A stretch of DNA of 47,045 bases from Motiliproteus sp036964625 (GCA_036964625.1 JBALTG010000023.1:1-47045), one strand, 5' to 3'. Positions 1 through 9,261 are shown, numbered from the stretch's first letter. The notes: generated by a model from the sequence alone, not told the origin. Numbers and translations are program-made.

Positions 1-78
1 GGGGGTGCCAACATCAACCTCCTCCCAGCTTAAAACTTCCGGACCGCCCGTTTGGTGGATACGTATGGCTTTGGTCAT
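1..78 (-). CDS. Quinone oxidoreductase (zinc-type ADH superfamily), N-terminal 26 residues only
   Basis: The reverse strand from 78 reads 26 codons without a stop to the window edge, beginning MTKAIRIHQTGGPEVL and continuing with SWEEVDVGTP. This is the typical opening of NADPH:quinone reductase / crotonyl-CoA-reductase-like members of the MDR superfamily, in which the GGPEVL segment starts the GroES-like domain. An AAGG ribosome-binding site lies about 9 bases upstream of the ATG. The rest of the gene, including the nucleotide-binding domain, lies outside the window, so substrate cannot be judged. It is transcribed away from the catabolic genes and is probably unrelated to them. Confidence 0.75.
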   Translation of the reverse strand, partial: MTKAIRIHQTGGPEVLSWEEVDVGTP

Positions 79-686
79 TATTCGTACCTTTTATAAAGTT
101 TGAAAAGATGAGTTAAAGTATCAGGAGTTGTCGCTGCCATCCCCTCGACGACCAAACAGGCTATCACTTTTCTAGTGACTGCCAAATCAGATTTATAAAA
201 AATATGTCTCGTTGCTTGCGTGGATGAAAGACTGCTTTTAAGACGATTGCGCTAGCATCACTCCGAGCACAATGGTGCAGGGCAGCCTGGTTTGGTGCAG
301 GTTTAGGAGAACTGGTAAGAGAAGTGGATGAGGACGAAAAACTCACCTGTCACCTATGCTTTTGAGAATCTGAATTGATGCAGGTGAGCCCTGCCAGGGC
401 GTGGCTGTATGTCGCCTATATCTACTAAGCGGTCATCTAGATCGCTCTATTTTGGCGGCAGTTCGGGGCACTTAGCGGTCATTTGTACTAACACTACCAC
501 CGAGCCATATTATGAAGCATTTTCATGGAATGCTTGGCTGCCACAATGTCGTACGCTATTTTTTGTAGGTGCTCCTGCTGCTCCCTTTCAGGAGTTATTC
601 ACCCTAATGCAAAATATTACATTTTATAATGCGGTTGATTTGTCGTATCATTTACAAAAACAATAACCTTATGGAAAAACACGGAA
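79..686. other. Intergenic region holding repeat copy A
   Basis: About 600 bases between two divergent genes. A short forward reading frame at 409-666 overlaps repeat copy A (454-584) and has no recognisable domain, so I do not call it a gene. Two AGCGGTCAT words (428-436, 474-482) occur here and recur elsewhere in intergenic DNA of this window. No convincing promoter was identified for either flanking gene. Confidence 0.5.
454..584 (+). repeat. Diverged direct repeat, copy A
   Basis: About 130 bases that align almost end to end with 2818-2945. The best-conserved core is around CATTTTCATGGAATG, followed by TTGGC(T/A)GCCACAATG. Both copies lie on the same strand and bracket the binding-protein and oxygenase genes. 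Translating both in one frame gives related peptides (each contains FSWN and PQC), so they could be decayed coding sequence or copies of a non-coding element. No terminal inverted repeats or target duplications were recognised. Confidence 0.6.
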
Positions 687-1469
687 ATGATCCACAGACG
701 AACTGTTATTTTCGCGATACCAAGTTTGTTTTTTTTAACCGGCCATGCTCACTCTCGTGAACAGCAAACGATTCGCTTAGCTTATCATCCTGATATACCA
801 CCATATTCTTTTCAAACCAGTGATCAAAGCGCTACTAAAGGTATCCTTCCCGATTTAACTGATACACTGGCATTTTCAATGAACTTGGCATTCAGTCATC
901 AATCCTATCCATGGGAAAGAGCACAGCGGATGGTAGAACTGGGGATGGTTGACGCCTTCTGCTGTCCTATAACGCCTGAGCGTCAGCGCTACGCTATATT
1001 TGCACCAACACCTATAATTGTTCTACACGGACAAGTCGTGTTTTTTAATCCCGCAAGCCCTAATGCCCCAGAAATCAAGGCTGCTCGACGTATAGAAGAT
1101 TTCTATTTATTTAAAACAGCTACTTTTTTAGGCAACAGTAGACATGACCAGATTTGGAAGGATCATCCTAACGTAGAGAAAGTTTCCAGAGTTGAACAAA
1201 TATTAGTGATGCTGTTACGTGGGCGTATCGATTTCTATTTTGCAGACCCACTGGTGACAGGTTACAAAATTAAAACCGCTGGACTAAATGGCTTGCTAGA
1301 CAGCGCTCCATTGGGTTACATCGTGGATCAAAATCGAGAAACAGAAATGCAGTTTGGGCTTAGGCGGAGCTACCCCGAAGCTGAAAAACTAATTGTTGAT
1401 ATAGATACAACAATTAAGAAAATAATCACACCAGAGCTTAGGAAAAATATTGTAAGTCGATACCTGTGA
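687..1469 (+). CDS. Periplasmic solute-binding protein, SBP_bac_3-like, orphan
   Basis: A 260-residue protein with a hydrophobic N-terminal signal segment (about residues 5-22, ending near GHAHS) and then the fold pattern of family-3 extracellular binding proteins: IRLAYHPDIPPYSF near the start, GILPDLTDTLA at the ligand-site helix, and a closing segment that reads IDTTIKKIITPELRK. Members bind amino acids or small organic acids in the periplasm and either serve ABC importers or act as sensory domains. There is no permease or ATPase gene beside it, so transport through a distant permease or a ligand-sensing role are both possible. A related orphan lies at 20716-21585. The start is the first ATG after a stop, with a weak ACGGAA ribosome-binding site. 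Confidence 0.7.
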   Translation: MIHRRTVIFAIPSLFFLTGHAHSREQQTIRLAYHPDIPPYSFQTSDQSATKGILPDLTDTLAFSMNLAFSHQSYPWERAQRMVELGMVDAFCCPITPERQRYAIFAPTPIIVLHGQVVFFNPASPNAPEIKAARRIEDFYLFKTATFLGNSRHDQIWKDHPNVEKVSRVEQILVMLLRGRIDFYFADPLVTGYKIKTAGLNGLLDSAPLGYIVDQNRETEMQFGLRRSYPEAEKLIVDIDTTIKKIITPELRKNIVSRYL

Positions 1470-1762
1470 CTGGCATTAAACGGCTAACGGGAACTAAGTA
1501 ACCACAACAAACTTTTATTGTCATAGCCCAGCACACATCCCAGATAACCTCAATACTTTTAACAAGGAAAACGCTTTTCTGTATTATTCTCATCGTCCGC
1601 TTAGAGCCTGCATAGCAGACCCGGGGATTAGAATAATCCTGATCTGATGGCAGTCGGCACTATCCCGCAAAGCAGACGCTAAACAAGTGCTAATTAATAC
1701 AAAGGTTGCGTAGGTCTGTGCCCATTCTGGCTGGGGCAGATCACTGCCCGGTAGCCTCGAAA

Positions 1763-2539
1763 CTAGAGCCGGAATAGCACGTCGCTGCGAATAACGTATT
1801 TCACACCTCGGTGGATCGGTTCGGAGCTATGCACGCGGTGCAGCGGGTGCGCGCCATGTGGGAAACACAGTGCTCCTCCCGCCGGTGTCCGGATATCGGC
1901 GACGGTGGAAGTGCTGGATTGCAGTTGTCCACCCTTGTCGCCCGGTTCCAGCAGGAACCGGGTCGCACCGCCATCGAAGTCGTCGTTGAGGAAAAGCAAC
2001 AGCGTCAGTTGGCTGTAGCGGTCCGGGTAGGCATTGGCGACCAGCTTGTCTTCGATCACGCGACTGCCGGGCCAAGCGCCGTCGCTGTGGAAACGGAAGT
2101 AATCGCCCTCACGATAGCGGTAGAAACGAAACCGGGCGTTGATGCCCAGCGGAGGCTTGCCGTTGAGCTGGGTGAGGTTGCGTTTAACCAGACTGGCGAT
2201 GCGCTCCCAGATTATCCCATCCGTGCCCTCATCGGTTACCCAAACCACGTTATCGTTGTGGCGTATGTCGCGGGGAAGAGAGACGGCGGCGTCCGGCAGA
2301 TAGCCCAGCGATTCTGTGAGTTCGATAAAGCGCCGACATTCCTCCGCTGAGAGCACCCCGGTCAACTGAAAAGCGCCCGGTACCGACGTAATATCACGCC
2401 GCTGGATGGCCTTGCCCGGCCAGTCCTCGTCCAGCGCCACGGGGTTGTGTCCCCGGCAGGCCCAGGTCGGCAGGGCCGGGTGCTCGGCCCCGGGCTCGTA
2501 AGCCGCGACGTAGAAATCTGAATTCGGTAGGTCTGTCAT
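1763..2539 (-). CDS. 2-oxoglutarate/Fe(II)-dependent oxygenase, prolyl-4-hydroxylase-like
   Basis: A 258-residue soluble protein with the double-stranded beta-helix signature of P4H-type dioxygenases. The HxD iron ligands are H151 and D153 (RFHSDGAW), the distal histidine is probably H234 (HPLHRV), and the 2-oxoglutarate-binding basic residue lies in the following GVKYVIRSDVLF segment. A FLND plus GGATRF pair, typical of these enzymes, lies at about 184-195. Such enzymes couple decarboxylation of 2-oxoglutarate to hydroxylation of a protein side chain or small molecule; the substrate cannot be read from sequence. It stands alone between intergenic stretches and its GC-rich codon use differs from the AT-rich flanks. 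No operon partner is visible. Confidence 0.85.
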   Translation of the reverse strand: MTDLPNSDFYVAAYEPGAEHPALPTWACRGHNPVALDEDWPGKAIQRRDITSVPGAFQLTGVLSAEECRRFIELTESLGYLPDAAVSLPRDIRHNDNVVWVTDEGTDGIIWERIASLVKRNLTQLNGKPPLGINARFRFYRYREGDYFRFHSDGAWPGSRVIEDKLVANAYPDRYSQLTLLLFLNDDFDGGATRFLLEPGDKGGQLQSSTSTVADIRTPAGGALCFPHGAHPLHRVHSSEPIHRGVKYVIRSDVLFRL

Positions 2540-3420
2540 CGATGCTTCCTTAAGCTGATCGTTATGCTAGTTTTACACAATGTCATCTATACAGTGTCCT
2601 GTAATAGGTCATCTTGAAAGGGCAGCCTAATGTGTTGTGTTACGCATTGCAGCGTTGGCTGGTCAGGAGGGCCACTTAACTAACTAGTTGGAGACGGTCA
2701 AAAACTGATCCGTCGAAGTCAGGTGCCGGGCACTGCCAGTCATCCTCGCTGGTCAGGAAATTCAATCAACTGGTTAGCTAAGCGAACTTAGCAGACATCA
2801 TGGTGACTTTCGATATCGGCGGCTGTATCTACTTAGCGGCCATCGTTACTGACACTATCACTGTGCTACATTATGAAACATTTTCATGGAATGTTTGGCA
2901 GCCACAATGCCATCCACTATTTCTATCAGGTGCCACTGCCGATCCTATTTAGAAAGTAGATATTTCGGCTAAATCGACACTGCTGACATCTAAGACTGGC
3001 TAACATTCGAGTCGATTCCTGCTCTTCATTTCGGTAAGCGGACATCTCCGAAGCGGCTTTTTGTTAACGAATCACACCCTTCAACTCGCTCCAGGGAGAG
3101 ACAAGAGTAGACCGCACGCACTGCAGGAATGAGCACTTTGCTGTTGAGAACAAGCTGATTCGGGGCTCTGCCAGCGGCGCTAGATGAAACGATGGCTACC
3201 TTTCGATTCCTCTAATGCTGGATTTGACAGAACTCCCTCTAATCAAGAAAGCGGCCGCTGACCTTGTCGATAGTTCCGGGGCCGTAGACGACACACTCCT
3301 GTCGTGCATAGTTAGTTTTAATAGCACTGCACTGCTTACTTTCAGTTCTTCATAGCGGACACTGAGGATTACTGCCCCGATCTTCCGCCAGTGACCAGCG
3401 TCGACACACCTTGAGAGTGA
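2540..3420. other. Non-coding stretch with repeat copy B and scattered motifs
   Basis: Nearly 900 bases without a credible gene. It holds repeat copy B (2818-2945), AGCGG(T/C/A)CA-like words at 2835, 3037 and 3354, and two GCTGGTCAGGA words near 2650 and 2749. It looks like decayed mobile or intergenic DNA separating the oxygenase from the sigma-54 activator, whose 3' end is at 3421. Confidence 0.5.
2818..2945 (+). repeat. Diverged direct repeat, copy B
   Basis: Partner of 454-584 in the same orientation, beginning GGCGGC in both copies and ending GATCC here versus GCTCC there. Differences are mostly single substitutions, with one short gap near the start. The separation is about 2.4 kb. Confidence 0.6.
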
Positions 3421-5256
3421 CTAGCGAGATGGTTCGCTCTGCTTATACTTCTCACACCTATAACCAATCTGGGACCGTGAAATACCGAGTAGCCGGGCGG
3501 CCGCAGAGAGGTTGCCATCGCACTGAGAAATGGCATTCTCCACCAATGTTCGTTCTATATCCTCCAGGGATAATTGGTGGTTGCTTGCCTTCTGCCACTG
3601 AATAACGGTATCCAGAAGGTCTCCGTCAGGAGGTGATATTGTCATCTCTAACCCAACCTCCTCATTGGCTAAGCCGCCTTTGCCCTCCTTGAGCACCAGC
3701 GACATGATTTCGCCGGGCATCTCCTCGCCCGTAACAAACAGATGGGGCAAGTCGACCTGATCACCATCAAATGTGCTGATCACTCCCCTTTCGACCAAAT
3801 TTTGCAGCTCTCGGATATTGCCGGGAAAACTATAGTACAGGAGCGCCTTAACCGCGCGCTGGGTAAATCCAGGCACGTTACGATCATATTTACGGCAGTA
3901 AAGGTTCAAAAAATAATTCATCAACAGAGGGATATCCTCGCGGCGCTCACGAAGCGGGGGCAACTGGATCGGAAATACGTTCAAACGATAAAACAGGTCC
4001 TCACGAAAGCTGCCATCCTTCACCGCCTGCCTCAAGTTCACATTGGTTGCCGCAACGACACGGACATCGACCGGCAAGGTATCGATGCCACCGACCCGCT
4101 CAACCTCACCCTCCTGCAAGACGCGCAAGAGTTTGCCCTGGGCGCTCAGACTCAGGGTGCCGATCTCATCGAGAAAAAGTGTGCCACCATCGGCGCGCTC
4201 GAAGCGTCCCGGGCGAGACTGTACCGCCCCGGTAAAGGCCCCTTTTTCCACACCAAAAAGTTCGACTTCCACCAAATTTTCCGGTATTGCGGCACAATTA
4301 ACCGCAAGAAAAGACCGGTCACCACGCTTGCTGATACGGTGCAGCATATTCGCGAACATCTCTTTGCCAACGCCAGACTCTCCGGTAAAAAGCACCGTCG
4401 CATCGGCACCCGCAACGCGCTGCAGCTGGTGGCAGGCCGCGTTGAATGCTGCGGAAACGCCTACCAAACCATCCTGATAAAACTGTCCTCCCTCCGCAGC
4501 CTTAGACGGGGCCGTATCGTCGCTGACGGGCACTGAGACCGGCACATCAGCCATCCGCTTGTTCACAAAGGTTTCCGCATTGAGGTAACGCATATCCTCC
4601 TCAACGTTATCCCAAAGCTCCGCGGATTTGACCACTACGCGGCAGGCACTGTCTCCCATGGCACGACAGGACACTTCGCGGGCAATCAGCAGGTGCCCAA
4701 GCAACGTACTGCCATGGCCGATGGCATAGCCCACGGCCATCCAACAGCACGGAAAGGTCCCGATGCCCTGTGTCGCGATCTGCTCGTCCGCTTCCACCGA
4801 GTGATGCCACAAATATTCACCTTCGAAATATCCACTCTTGGTGTCGAACTTGAAATGAAGGGGCTCAACCTTGAGCATCCCCTCCAGAGAGTGCAGTCGA
4901 GCCTGATAGAAGGCCGCCAGATCGGCATCGGGCCAGCGCTCCTGCTGAAGCCGTGCATCTTTGGCCCCACCAAGATAGCCCATGCGGGTCATCAACCCCC
5001 GGGCTTTCTCGATGCCCAGACTTTCGACCAACTCTCCCCGCAGTGCGCCAAAAGCACCGCTGTGTAGGAGCATCATTCGTTGGTCACTCAGCCAGATACG
5101 GCCATCACCGGGAGAAAAAGAGAGGCACTCTGCAATATCCGCCAGAGTCGGACGCGCAACGTCGGTGGGTTCATCCAAGTTGTCGTTCTTGGGCTTATCG
5201 CCGGTGTCTAGCTTGATCTGATCTGATGAGGCACTCCACTTCTTGACCATACCCAT
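3421..5256 (-). CDS. XylR/DmpR/EtpR-type sigma-54-dependent activator of aromatic catabolism
   Basis: A 611-residue NtrC-class regulator. Residues about 35-140 match the XylR_N effector-binding domain. About 145-210 form a V4R domain with Cys and Glu residues suited to metal binding (CCWMAVGYA; REVSC; GDSAC). The AAA+ domain (about 265-500) has Walker A GESGVGKE at 292-299, the sigma-54 contact loop GAFTGA at 339-344 and Walker B GGTLFLDE at 357-364. A Fis-type HTH ends the protein (NLSAAARLLGISRSQIG). With all motifs intact it should bind an aromatic effector directly and drive -24/-12 promoters. It is divergent from the reductive dehalogenase gene, and five candidate -24/-12 sites lie in the window. 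Aromatoleum EtpR, which answers to p-ethylphenol and 4-hydroxyacetophenone, is the closest functional analogue I know; orthology is inferred from context. Confidence 0.92.
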   Translation of the reverse strand: MGMVKKWSASSDQIKLDTGDKPKNDNLDEPTDVARPTLADIAECLSFSPGDGRIWLSDQRMMLLHSGAFGALRGELVESLGIEKARGLMTRMGYLGGAKDARLQQERWPDADLAAFYQARLHSLEGMLKVEPLHFKFDTKSGYFEGEYLWHHSVEADEQIATQGIGTFPCCWMAVGYAIGHGSTLLGHLLIAREVSCRAMGDSACRVVVKSAELWDNVEEDMRYLNAETFVNKRMADVPVSVPVSDDTAPSKAAEGGQFYQDGLVGVSAAFNAACHQLQRVAGADATVLFTGESGVGKEMFANMLHRISKRGDRSFLAVNCAAIPENLVEVELFGVEKGAFTGAVQSRPGRFERADGGTLFLDEIGTLSLSAQGKLLRVLQEGEVERVGGIDTLPVDVRVVAATNVNLRQAVKDGSFREDLFYRLNVFPIQLPPLRERREDIPLLMNYFLNLYCRKYDRNVPGFTQRAVKALLYYSFPGNIRELQNLVERGVISTFDGDQVDLPHLFVTGEEMPGEIMSLVLKEGKGGLANEEVGLEMTISPPDGDLLDTVIQWQKASNHQLSLEDIERTLVENAISQCDGNLSAAARLLGISRSQIGYRCEKYKQSEPSR

Positions 5257-5463
5257 TACCCGCTACTCTATCGAACGTATTTTGATTATCTAAATTTATT
5301 AGACCGCTCTGCAACTACTCTTTTCATTTTGCAAAAACAGAAACAACAATCAAGCGGTGGTTTCCATTCGCCTACTCATATTAACAAGTCATATAAATAT
5401 AATCACTGCATTTTCAACAAATTAAAACAACAAAAAGCCAGCTTACAGAAGACAAGAAAAAAA

Positions 5464-5479
5464 TGGCGCAGTTGTTGCT
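5464..5479 (+). promoter_or_regulatory. Sigma-54 (-24/-12) promoter upstream of rdhA
   Basis: TGGCGCAGTTGTTGCT against the consensus TGGCACRNNNNTTGCW. The invariant GG (5465-5466) and GC (5477-5478) have the required 12-bp offset. Apart from two bases it is identical to the site at 22836-22851 before the export operon. Start of transcription would be near 5490. Confidence 0.7.
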
Positions 5480-5753
5480 TGGTTAAATCCGTCAACTCAC
5501 AAAAAAACCAAGGTCGGTTTTTGACGTATCTTCCGGCTGAATATTTCGTATTCCTGGATAAAAAATGGATAGGTTTATTCCTGCCATAAATAAAATCCTC
5601 AAAAAAACGTAACCCTGCTGAAGCGACTAAAACCAAACATTCATCCAAATTAGTAAAAGGTTCCTTAGGGAAACAGATAAAACGTAACTCTCAGCCTGAG
5701 GGCCAGTGTCGATTTCACTGAATGCAAAGAAAAGATACCAAGAGGATAAAATA

Positions 5754-5864
5754 ATGAATAAAAAAGCCCATGGTTTATTGAACTGCTCGCTGAATACTCA
5801 GACACAAATATTCTCGCCCACCCGCGACTCTATCGCTGCAAGTCAACATGACAACAGAGCGTAG
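5754..5864 (+). CDS. Small ORF (36 residues) in the rdhA leader
   Basis: ATG at 5754 is preceded by AGAGGA at ideal spacing and runs 36 codons to TAG at 5862-5864, starting MNKKAHGLLNCSLN. It lies between the sigma-54 promoter match and rdhA, 128 bases before the rdhA start. No homology is recognised. It could be a leader peptide, a degraded gene start, or chance; the ribosome-binding site and position are the only support. Confidence 0.35.
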   Translation: MNKKAHGLLNCSLNTQTQIFSPTRDSIAASQHDNRA

Positions 5865-5992
5865 ATTGGATTGCGCGCTCTCGTAGACGCAACTAACAGC
5901 TTCAGTCATGACTGGACGCGCCGCCGTCGAAGCAAGAACCCTAAGCGCGGCACAACAATGTTGGTGAACCTTTTCACGCTGGTGACTCCCCT

Positions 5993-8900
5993 ATGAAACT
6001 TTTTTCCTATCGCAATCGACCCGTACATATGGGCCCTTACCCCGCCGAAAAGTTGGGTCGTACTGAGGAACAGCCAGCGCTTTCTCACCTCCCCCCTATG
6101 CAGCCGCTGCAGATGGTGCCGGATCAGGACCCCTACTCCATTGGGCGTGCCATCAACGATTACCTCTGTGTGCTCGATGCGGTGCGCGAAGGCCAGAAGA
6201 TGCCGGTCGTGGCGGAAATTCCGGACGACCTGACAGAGCGTGCACGGCATCTCAAAGCGGCGGGGCACTTTCTCGATAGCAGCCTGATGGGCTGCTGTGA
6301 ACTGCAGGCGGAACACCAGCTGCAACAGCCGTTTCGCAATCCCCGCCTGCAGGAGCTGTTAGACGAACAGAAAAGCAGTAATAAGATCCACCTGCAGTTC
6401 AATGCGACGATGGCGCTCCAGCGGATGCGGGCCTCGATCATTGCAGATTCGGCGCCAATCGATCATCACACCCACGCGCTGGTCATCGCCGTGGAATTCC
6501 CCCGCGACGCCAGGGACGATGAACCGGGTGCGCAATGGCTCCCCGGCATGCAGCCACAACGGGCCGCACTACGCGCTGCCGAGACAGCGGCGGTATTATC
6601 CCAATACCTGCGTCAGCTCGGCTTTGAAGCACGGGCTCACTCCGCCACCAGCGCCGATGTGGATCTCAACCGACTGGCGGTGAGTGCAGGCATCGCCCTG
6701 GCGGACGATGACGGGAAGATCTCCAACCCCTACCTGGGACGCCGTTTCGGCCTGGCCGCCATTACCACCACCCTGGCCTTCCAGGTGGACCAGCCCCTCG
6801 CTCCCCAAAACCTGACAGACAAGGTACGCAGCAAAGGCCCGGCCTGGTGGGTCGGTCACGGCAGCACGAAAAATGCCTTCAATGCCGTGGCGTTCAAGCG
6901 GCGAGACTTCAAAGATAGCCACTTTCCTACGGAAAAAGACAAACACGTCGACACACCCACCAGTTTGATCGATGGCGATCGCATACCGCGGATACCCAAG
7001 CGCAGCAACTTCTTTACCCGTGCCGCTTTCGGGGACCTGGGCCCAGGTCCCCAGGATGCCTCAAAGGACGGCTATTTTGTTGGAAAATACCCACTGGGGG
7101 CGGCCTGTGCCTCGGTGCTACAGGCCTATATGCTGCTGCAACGCTCAACCAATCTGGCGGCAAGAGCACCCGGCTACGACAATCCGGTCAGCAACGCCGA
7201 GATCATTAAGGCAACCCTGCACTACCTGGGAACGGACCAGGTGGGCATCTGCGAAGCGCCGGACTGGGTCTGGTACTCCCATGGCGAGGACGGTACCGAA
7301 ATCAAGCCGGCACACAAGTACGCCATCACCACCCTGATCGACCAGGGCCATGAATCCCAGGAAGGAGGCAGCGGCGACGACTGGCTCTCCTGCACCCAAA
7401 GCATGCGCGCCTATATGCGCGCTTCCCTGGTCGGTGGTGTGGTCGCCCAGCATCTGCGTAATCTGGGTTACAGCGCCACTACCCACACGGCCGCCGATGG
7501 CGATGTGATTCAGCCGCCCCTGGCGCTGCTCTCCGGTCTGGGGGAGATCAGCCGGATCGGCGATGTAGTGCTCAACCCCCATATGGGGCCGCGGCTTAAA
7601 ACCGGCGTGGTGACCACGGATTTTCCGATGGAAGTGGACACGCCCATCGATTTCGGCCTGCAGAAGTTCTGCGACCGCTGCAACAAGTGCGCGCGTGAGT
7701 GCCCTTCCGGGGCGATCACTGCCGGGCCCAAGGTAATGTACAATGGTTACGAAATCTGGAAATCGGACCAGGAGAAGTGCACCCGTTACCGCCTGACCAA
7801 CGACGCCGGCTCCATGTGCGGTCGCTGCATGAAAACCTGTCCCTGGAACCTAGAGGGGATATTTAAGGAAGCGCCCTTCCGCTGGCTTGCCACCCGACTC
7901 CCCTCCACCGCCAAATGGCTGTGCAAGGTGGACGACTGGATGGGCAACGGCGGCATCAATCCAGTGAAAAAATGGTGGTGGGACATTCGTACCGACAAGC
8001 AAGGCGTGACCCTAATCGCCACCGATACCAACCGCCGAGGTCTCAATACCCAACTAGTGCTGAAAGCCGAGGACCAGACTCTAGCCTGTTATCCTGCCGA
8101 CCTGGCGCCACCGCCCTACCCCGCCCCCTACCCGGTAGACAGAGAGGAGGGCATCGAGGCCTACCGCGAACTAATCTCCCCCACTGAATACCGAAAAAAA
8201 CTGGCCTGTGGCGAGACGGACAGCCTCGTACCTCAATACCAGTTTCCGGAGGGACCGGCCCCGGTGTTTGCCGCCAAAGTGGTCAGGCGCAAGGTCAGCT
8301 CGGCCGATGAGAAGGTTGTGATTTTTGAACTGACTTCGCAGGACGGCTCGGTATTGCCCCCCTTTGAAGCCGGCGCCCATATTGATATCACGGTGGCCCC
8401 GCCCTTCATCCGCCAATACAGCCTGGCGGGAGACCCGGCAGATGCATCCCGTTACCTAGTGGGGATACTGCGCGAGGATGAGGGGCGTGGCGGCTCCCTG
8501 CGCATCCACCAGCAACTGCAGGAGGGCAGGCCAGTGTTGGTCTCCCGTCCCCGAAACCACTTCCAGCTGGTACATGAGGCCAAGCGCAGCCTGCTGCTAG
8601 CAGGCGGCATTGGCGTCACCCCCCTGATCGCCATGGCCCATCAGCTGCATTCCGAAGGACGTGAGTTTAGCTTCTATTACAAGTCCAAGACCCGCGCCCA
8701 GGCGGGCTTTATCGAGGAACTGGAATCCTACGCCTGGGCTGACCGGGTGCAGTTTCACTTTAGCGATGAAAACCGCCTGATGGTCGACGATGTACTGAAC
8801 GACTACCAACCCGGCGACCATCTCTACACCTGTGGCCCAGCAGCCTTTATGGATGCGGTATTCGAATCGGGCCAACAACAAGGCTGGTCTGAAGACTCGC

Positions 8901-9214
8901 TGCACCGGGAATATTTCTCGGCACCCGATACCGGCGACTATGAAAACCACGCCTTTACCCTGTTCCTGCAGCGCTCCGGCATCGAGATCCAGGTACCGGA
9001 GGACAAGAGTGCAGCCGTAGCCCTGCAGGAGGCCGGCCAAGCGGTCGATATCAAATGTGGAGACGGCCTCTGCGGCGTCTGTAGCACCGACTATGTTGAG
9101 GGGGATATCGAGCACCGTGATTATGTCCTCAGCAAATCGGAACGGGAACAACGACTGATACTGTGCTGCTCGAGGGCAAGCAAACCCAATGGTCGGGTGG
9201 TATTGGATAGATAA
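5993..9214 (+). CDS. rdhA: Self-sufficient (catabolic) reductive dehalogenase: RdhA fused to FAD/FMN-NAD(P)-2Fe-2S reductase
   Basis: A 1073-residue cytoplasmic cobalamin/iron-sulfur dehalogenase; there is no Tat signal or twin arginine, so it is not a respiratory enzyme. The RdhA part (about 1-690) carries two 4Fe-4S sites: C560-x2-C563-x2-C566-x3-C570, and C596 with C609-x2-C612-x3-C616. Y428 (VWYSH) is a candidate proton donor corresponding to the catalytic Tyr of NpRdhA. From about 755 a phthalate-dioxygenase-reductase-like module follows: flavin motif RQYS (807-810), nucleotide motif GGIGVTP (871-877) and a ferredoxin site C1022-x4-C1027-x2-C1030 plus C1058/1059. Electrons from NAD(P)H can therefore reach cobalamin within one chain, as in Comamonas BhbA, which debrominates 3,5-dibromo-4-hydroxybenzoate aerobically. 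A halogenated 4-hydroxyaryl substrate is inferred from the neighbours. The start ATG at 5993 has no strong ribosome-binding site (GGTGACTCCCCT). Confidence 0.93.
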   Translation: MKLFSYRNRPVHMGPYPAEKLGRTEEQPALSHLPPMQPLQMVPDQDPYSIGRAINDYLCVLDAVREGQKMPVVAEIPDDLTERARHLKAAGHFLDSSLMGCCELQAEHQLQQPFRNPRLQELLDEQKSSNKIHLQFNATMALQRMRASIIADSAPIDHHTHALVIAVEFPRDARDDEPGAQWLPGMQPQRAALRAAETAAVLSQYLRQLGFEARAHSATSADVDLNRLAVSAGIALADDDGKISNPYLGRRFGLAAITTTLAFQVDQPLAPQNLTDKVRSKGPAWWVGHGSTKNAFNAVAFKRRDFKDSHFPTEKDKHVDTPTSLIDGDRIPRIPKRSNFFTRAAFGDLGPGPQDASKDGYFVGKYPLGAACASVLQAYMLLQRSTNLAARAPGYDNPVSNAEIIKATLHYLGTDQVGICEAPDWVWYSHGEDGTEIKPAHKYAITTLIDQGHESQEGGSGDDWLSCTQSMRAYMRASLVGGVVAQHLRNLGYSATTHTAADGDVIQPPLALLSGLGEISRIGDVVLNPHMGPRLKTGVVTTDFPMEVDTPIDFGLQKFCDRCNKCARECPSGAITAGPKVMYNGYEIWKSDQEKCTRYRLTNDAGSMCGRCMKTCPWNLEGIFKEAPFRWLATRLPSTAKWLCKVDDWMGNGGINPVKKWWWDIRTDKQGVTLIATDTNRRGLNTQLVLKAEDQTLACYPADLAPPPYPAPYPVDREEGIEAYRELISPTEYRKKLACGETDSLVPQYQFPEGPAPVFAAKVVRRKVSSADEKVVIFELTSQDGSVLPPFEAGAHIDITVAPPFIRQYSLAGDPADASRYLVGILREDEGRGGSLRIHQQLQEGRPVLVSRPRNHFQLVHEAKRSLLLAGGIGVTPLIAMAHQLHSEGREFSFYYKSKTRAQAGFIEELESYAWADRVQFHFSDENRLMVDDVLNDYQPGDHLYTCGPAAFMDAVFESGQQQGWSEDSLHREYFSAPDTGDYENHAFTLFLQRSGIEIQVPEDKSAAVALQEAGQAVDIKCGDGLCGVCSTDYVEGDIEHRDYVLSKSEREQRLILCCSRASKPNGRVVLDR

Positions 9215-9261
9215 CCTGCAAGCGCAAACCAAGACCTTTGAGGTTTTCAGGATTCAATCAC

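Larger units (their letters stand above)
5257..5992. other. Divergent regulatory region between activator and rdhA
   Basis: AT-rich, 736 bases. It contains a -24/-12 promoter match (5464-5479), the near-palindrome TTGATTATCTAA (5282-5293), the palindrome TTTTGCAAAA (5327-5336) and a small ORF with a good ribosome-binding site (5754-5864). If 5464 is the promoter, the rdhA leader is about 500 nt. I looked for a cobalamin-riboswitch B12 box, expected for a B12 enzyme, and saw none. Confidence 0.55.

Noticed and set aside
409..666. 85-residue forward ORF near the left end
   Set aside because: Overlaps repeat copy A, has no domain or convincing ribosome-binding site, and the matching frame in copy B stops early.
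5257..5992. Cobalamin riboswitch before rdhA
   Set aside because: Expected for a B12 enzyme leader, but no B12-box-like sequence was found by eye; a covariance-model search would settle it.
8597..9232. Reverse-strand ORF (211 codons) over the end of rdhA
   Set aside because: Shadow of the 2Fe-2S reductase coding sequence; no domain or promoter.
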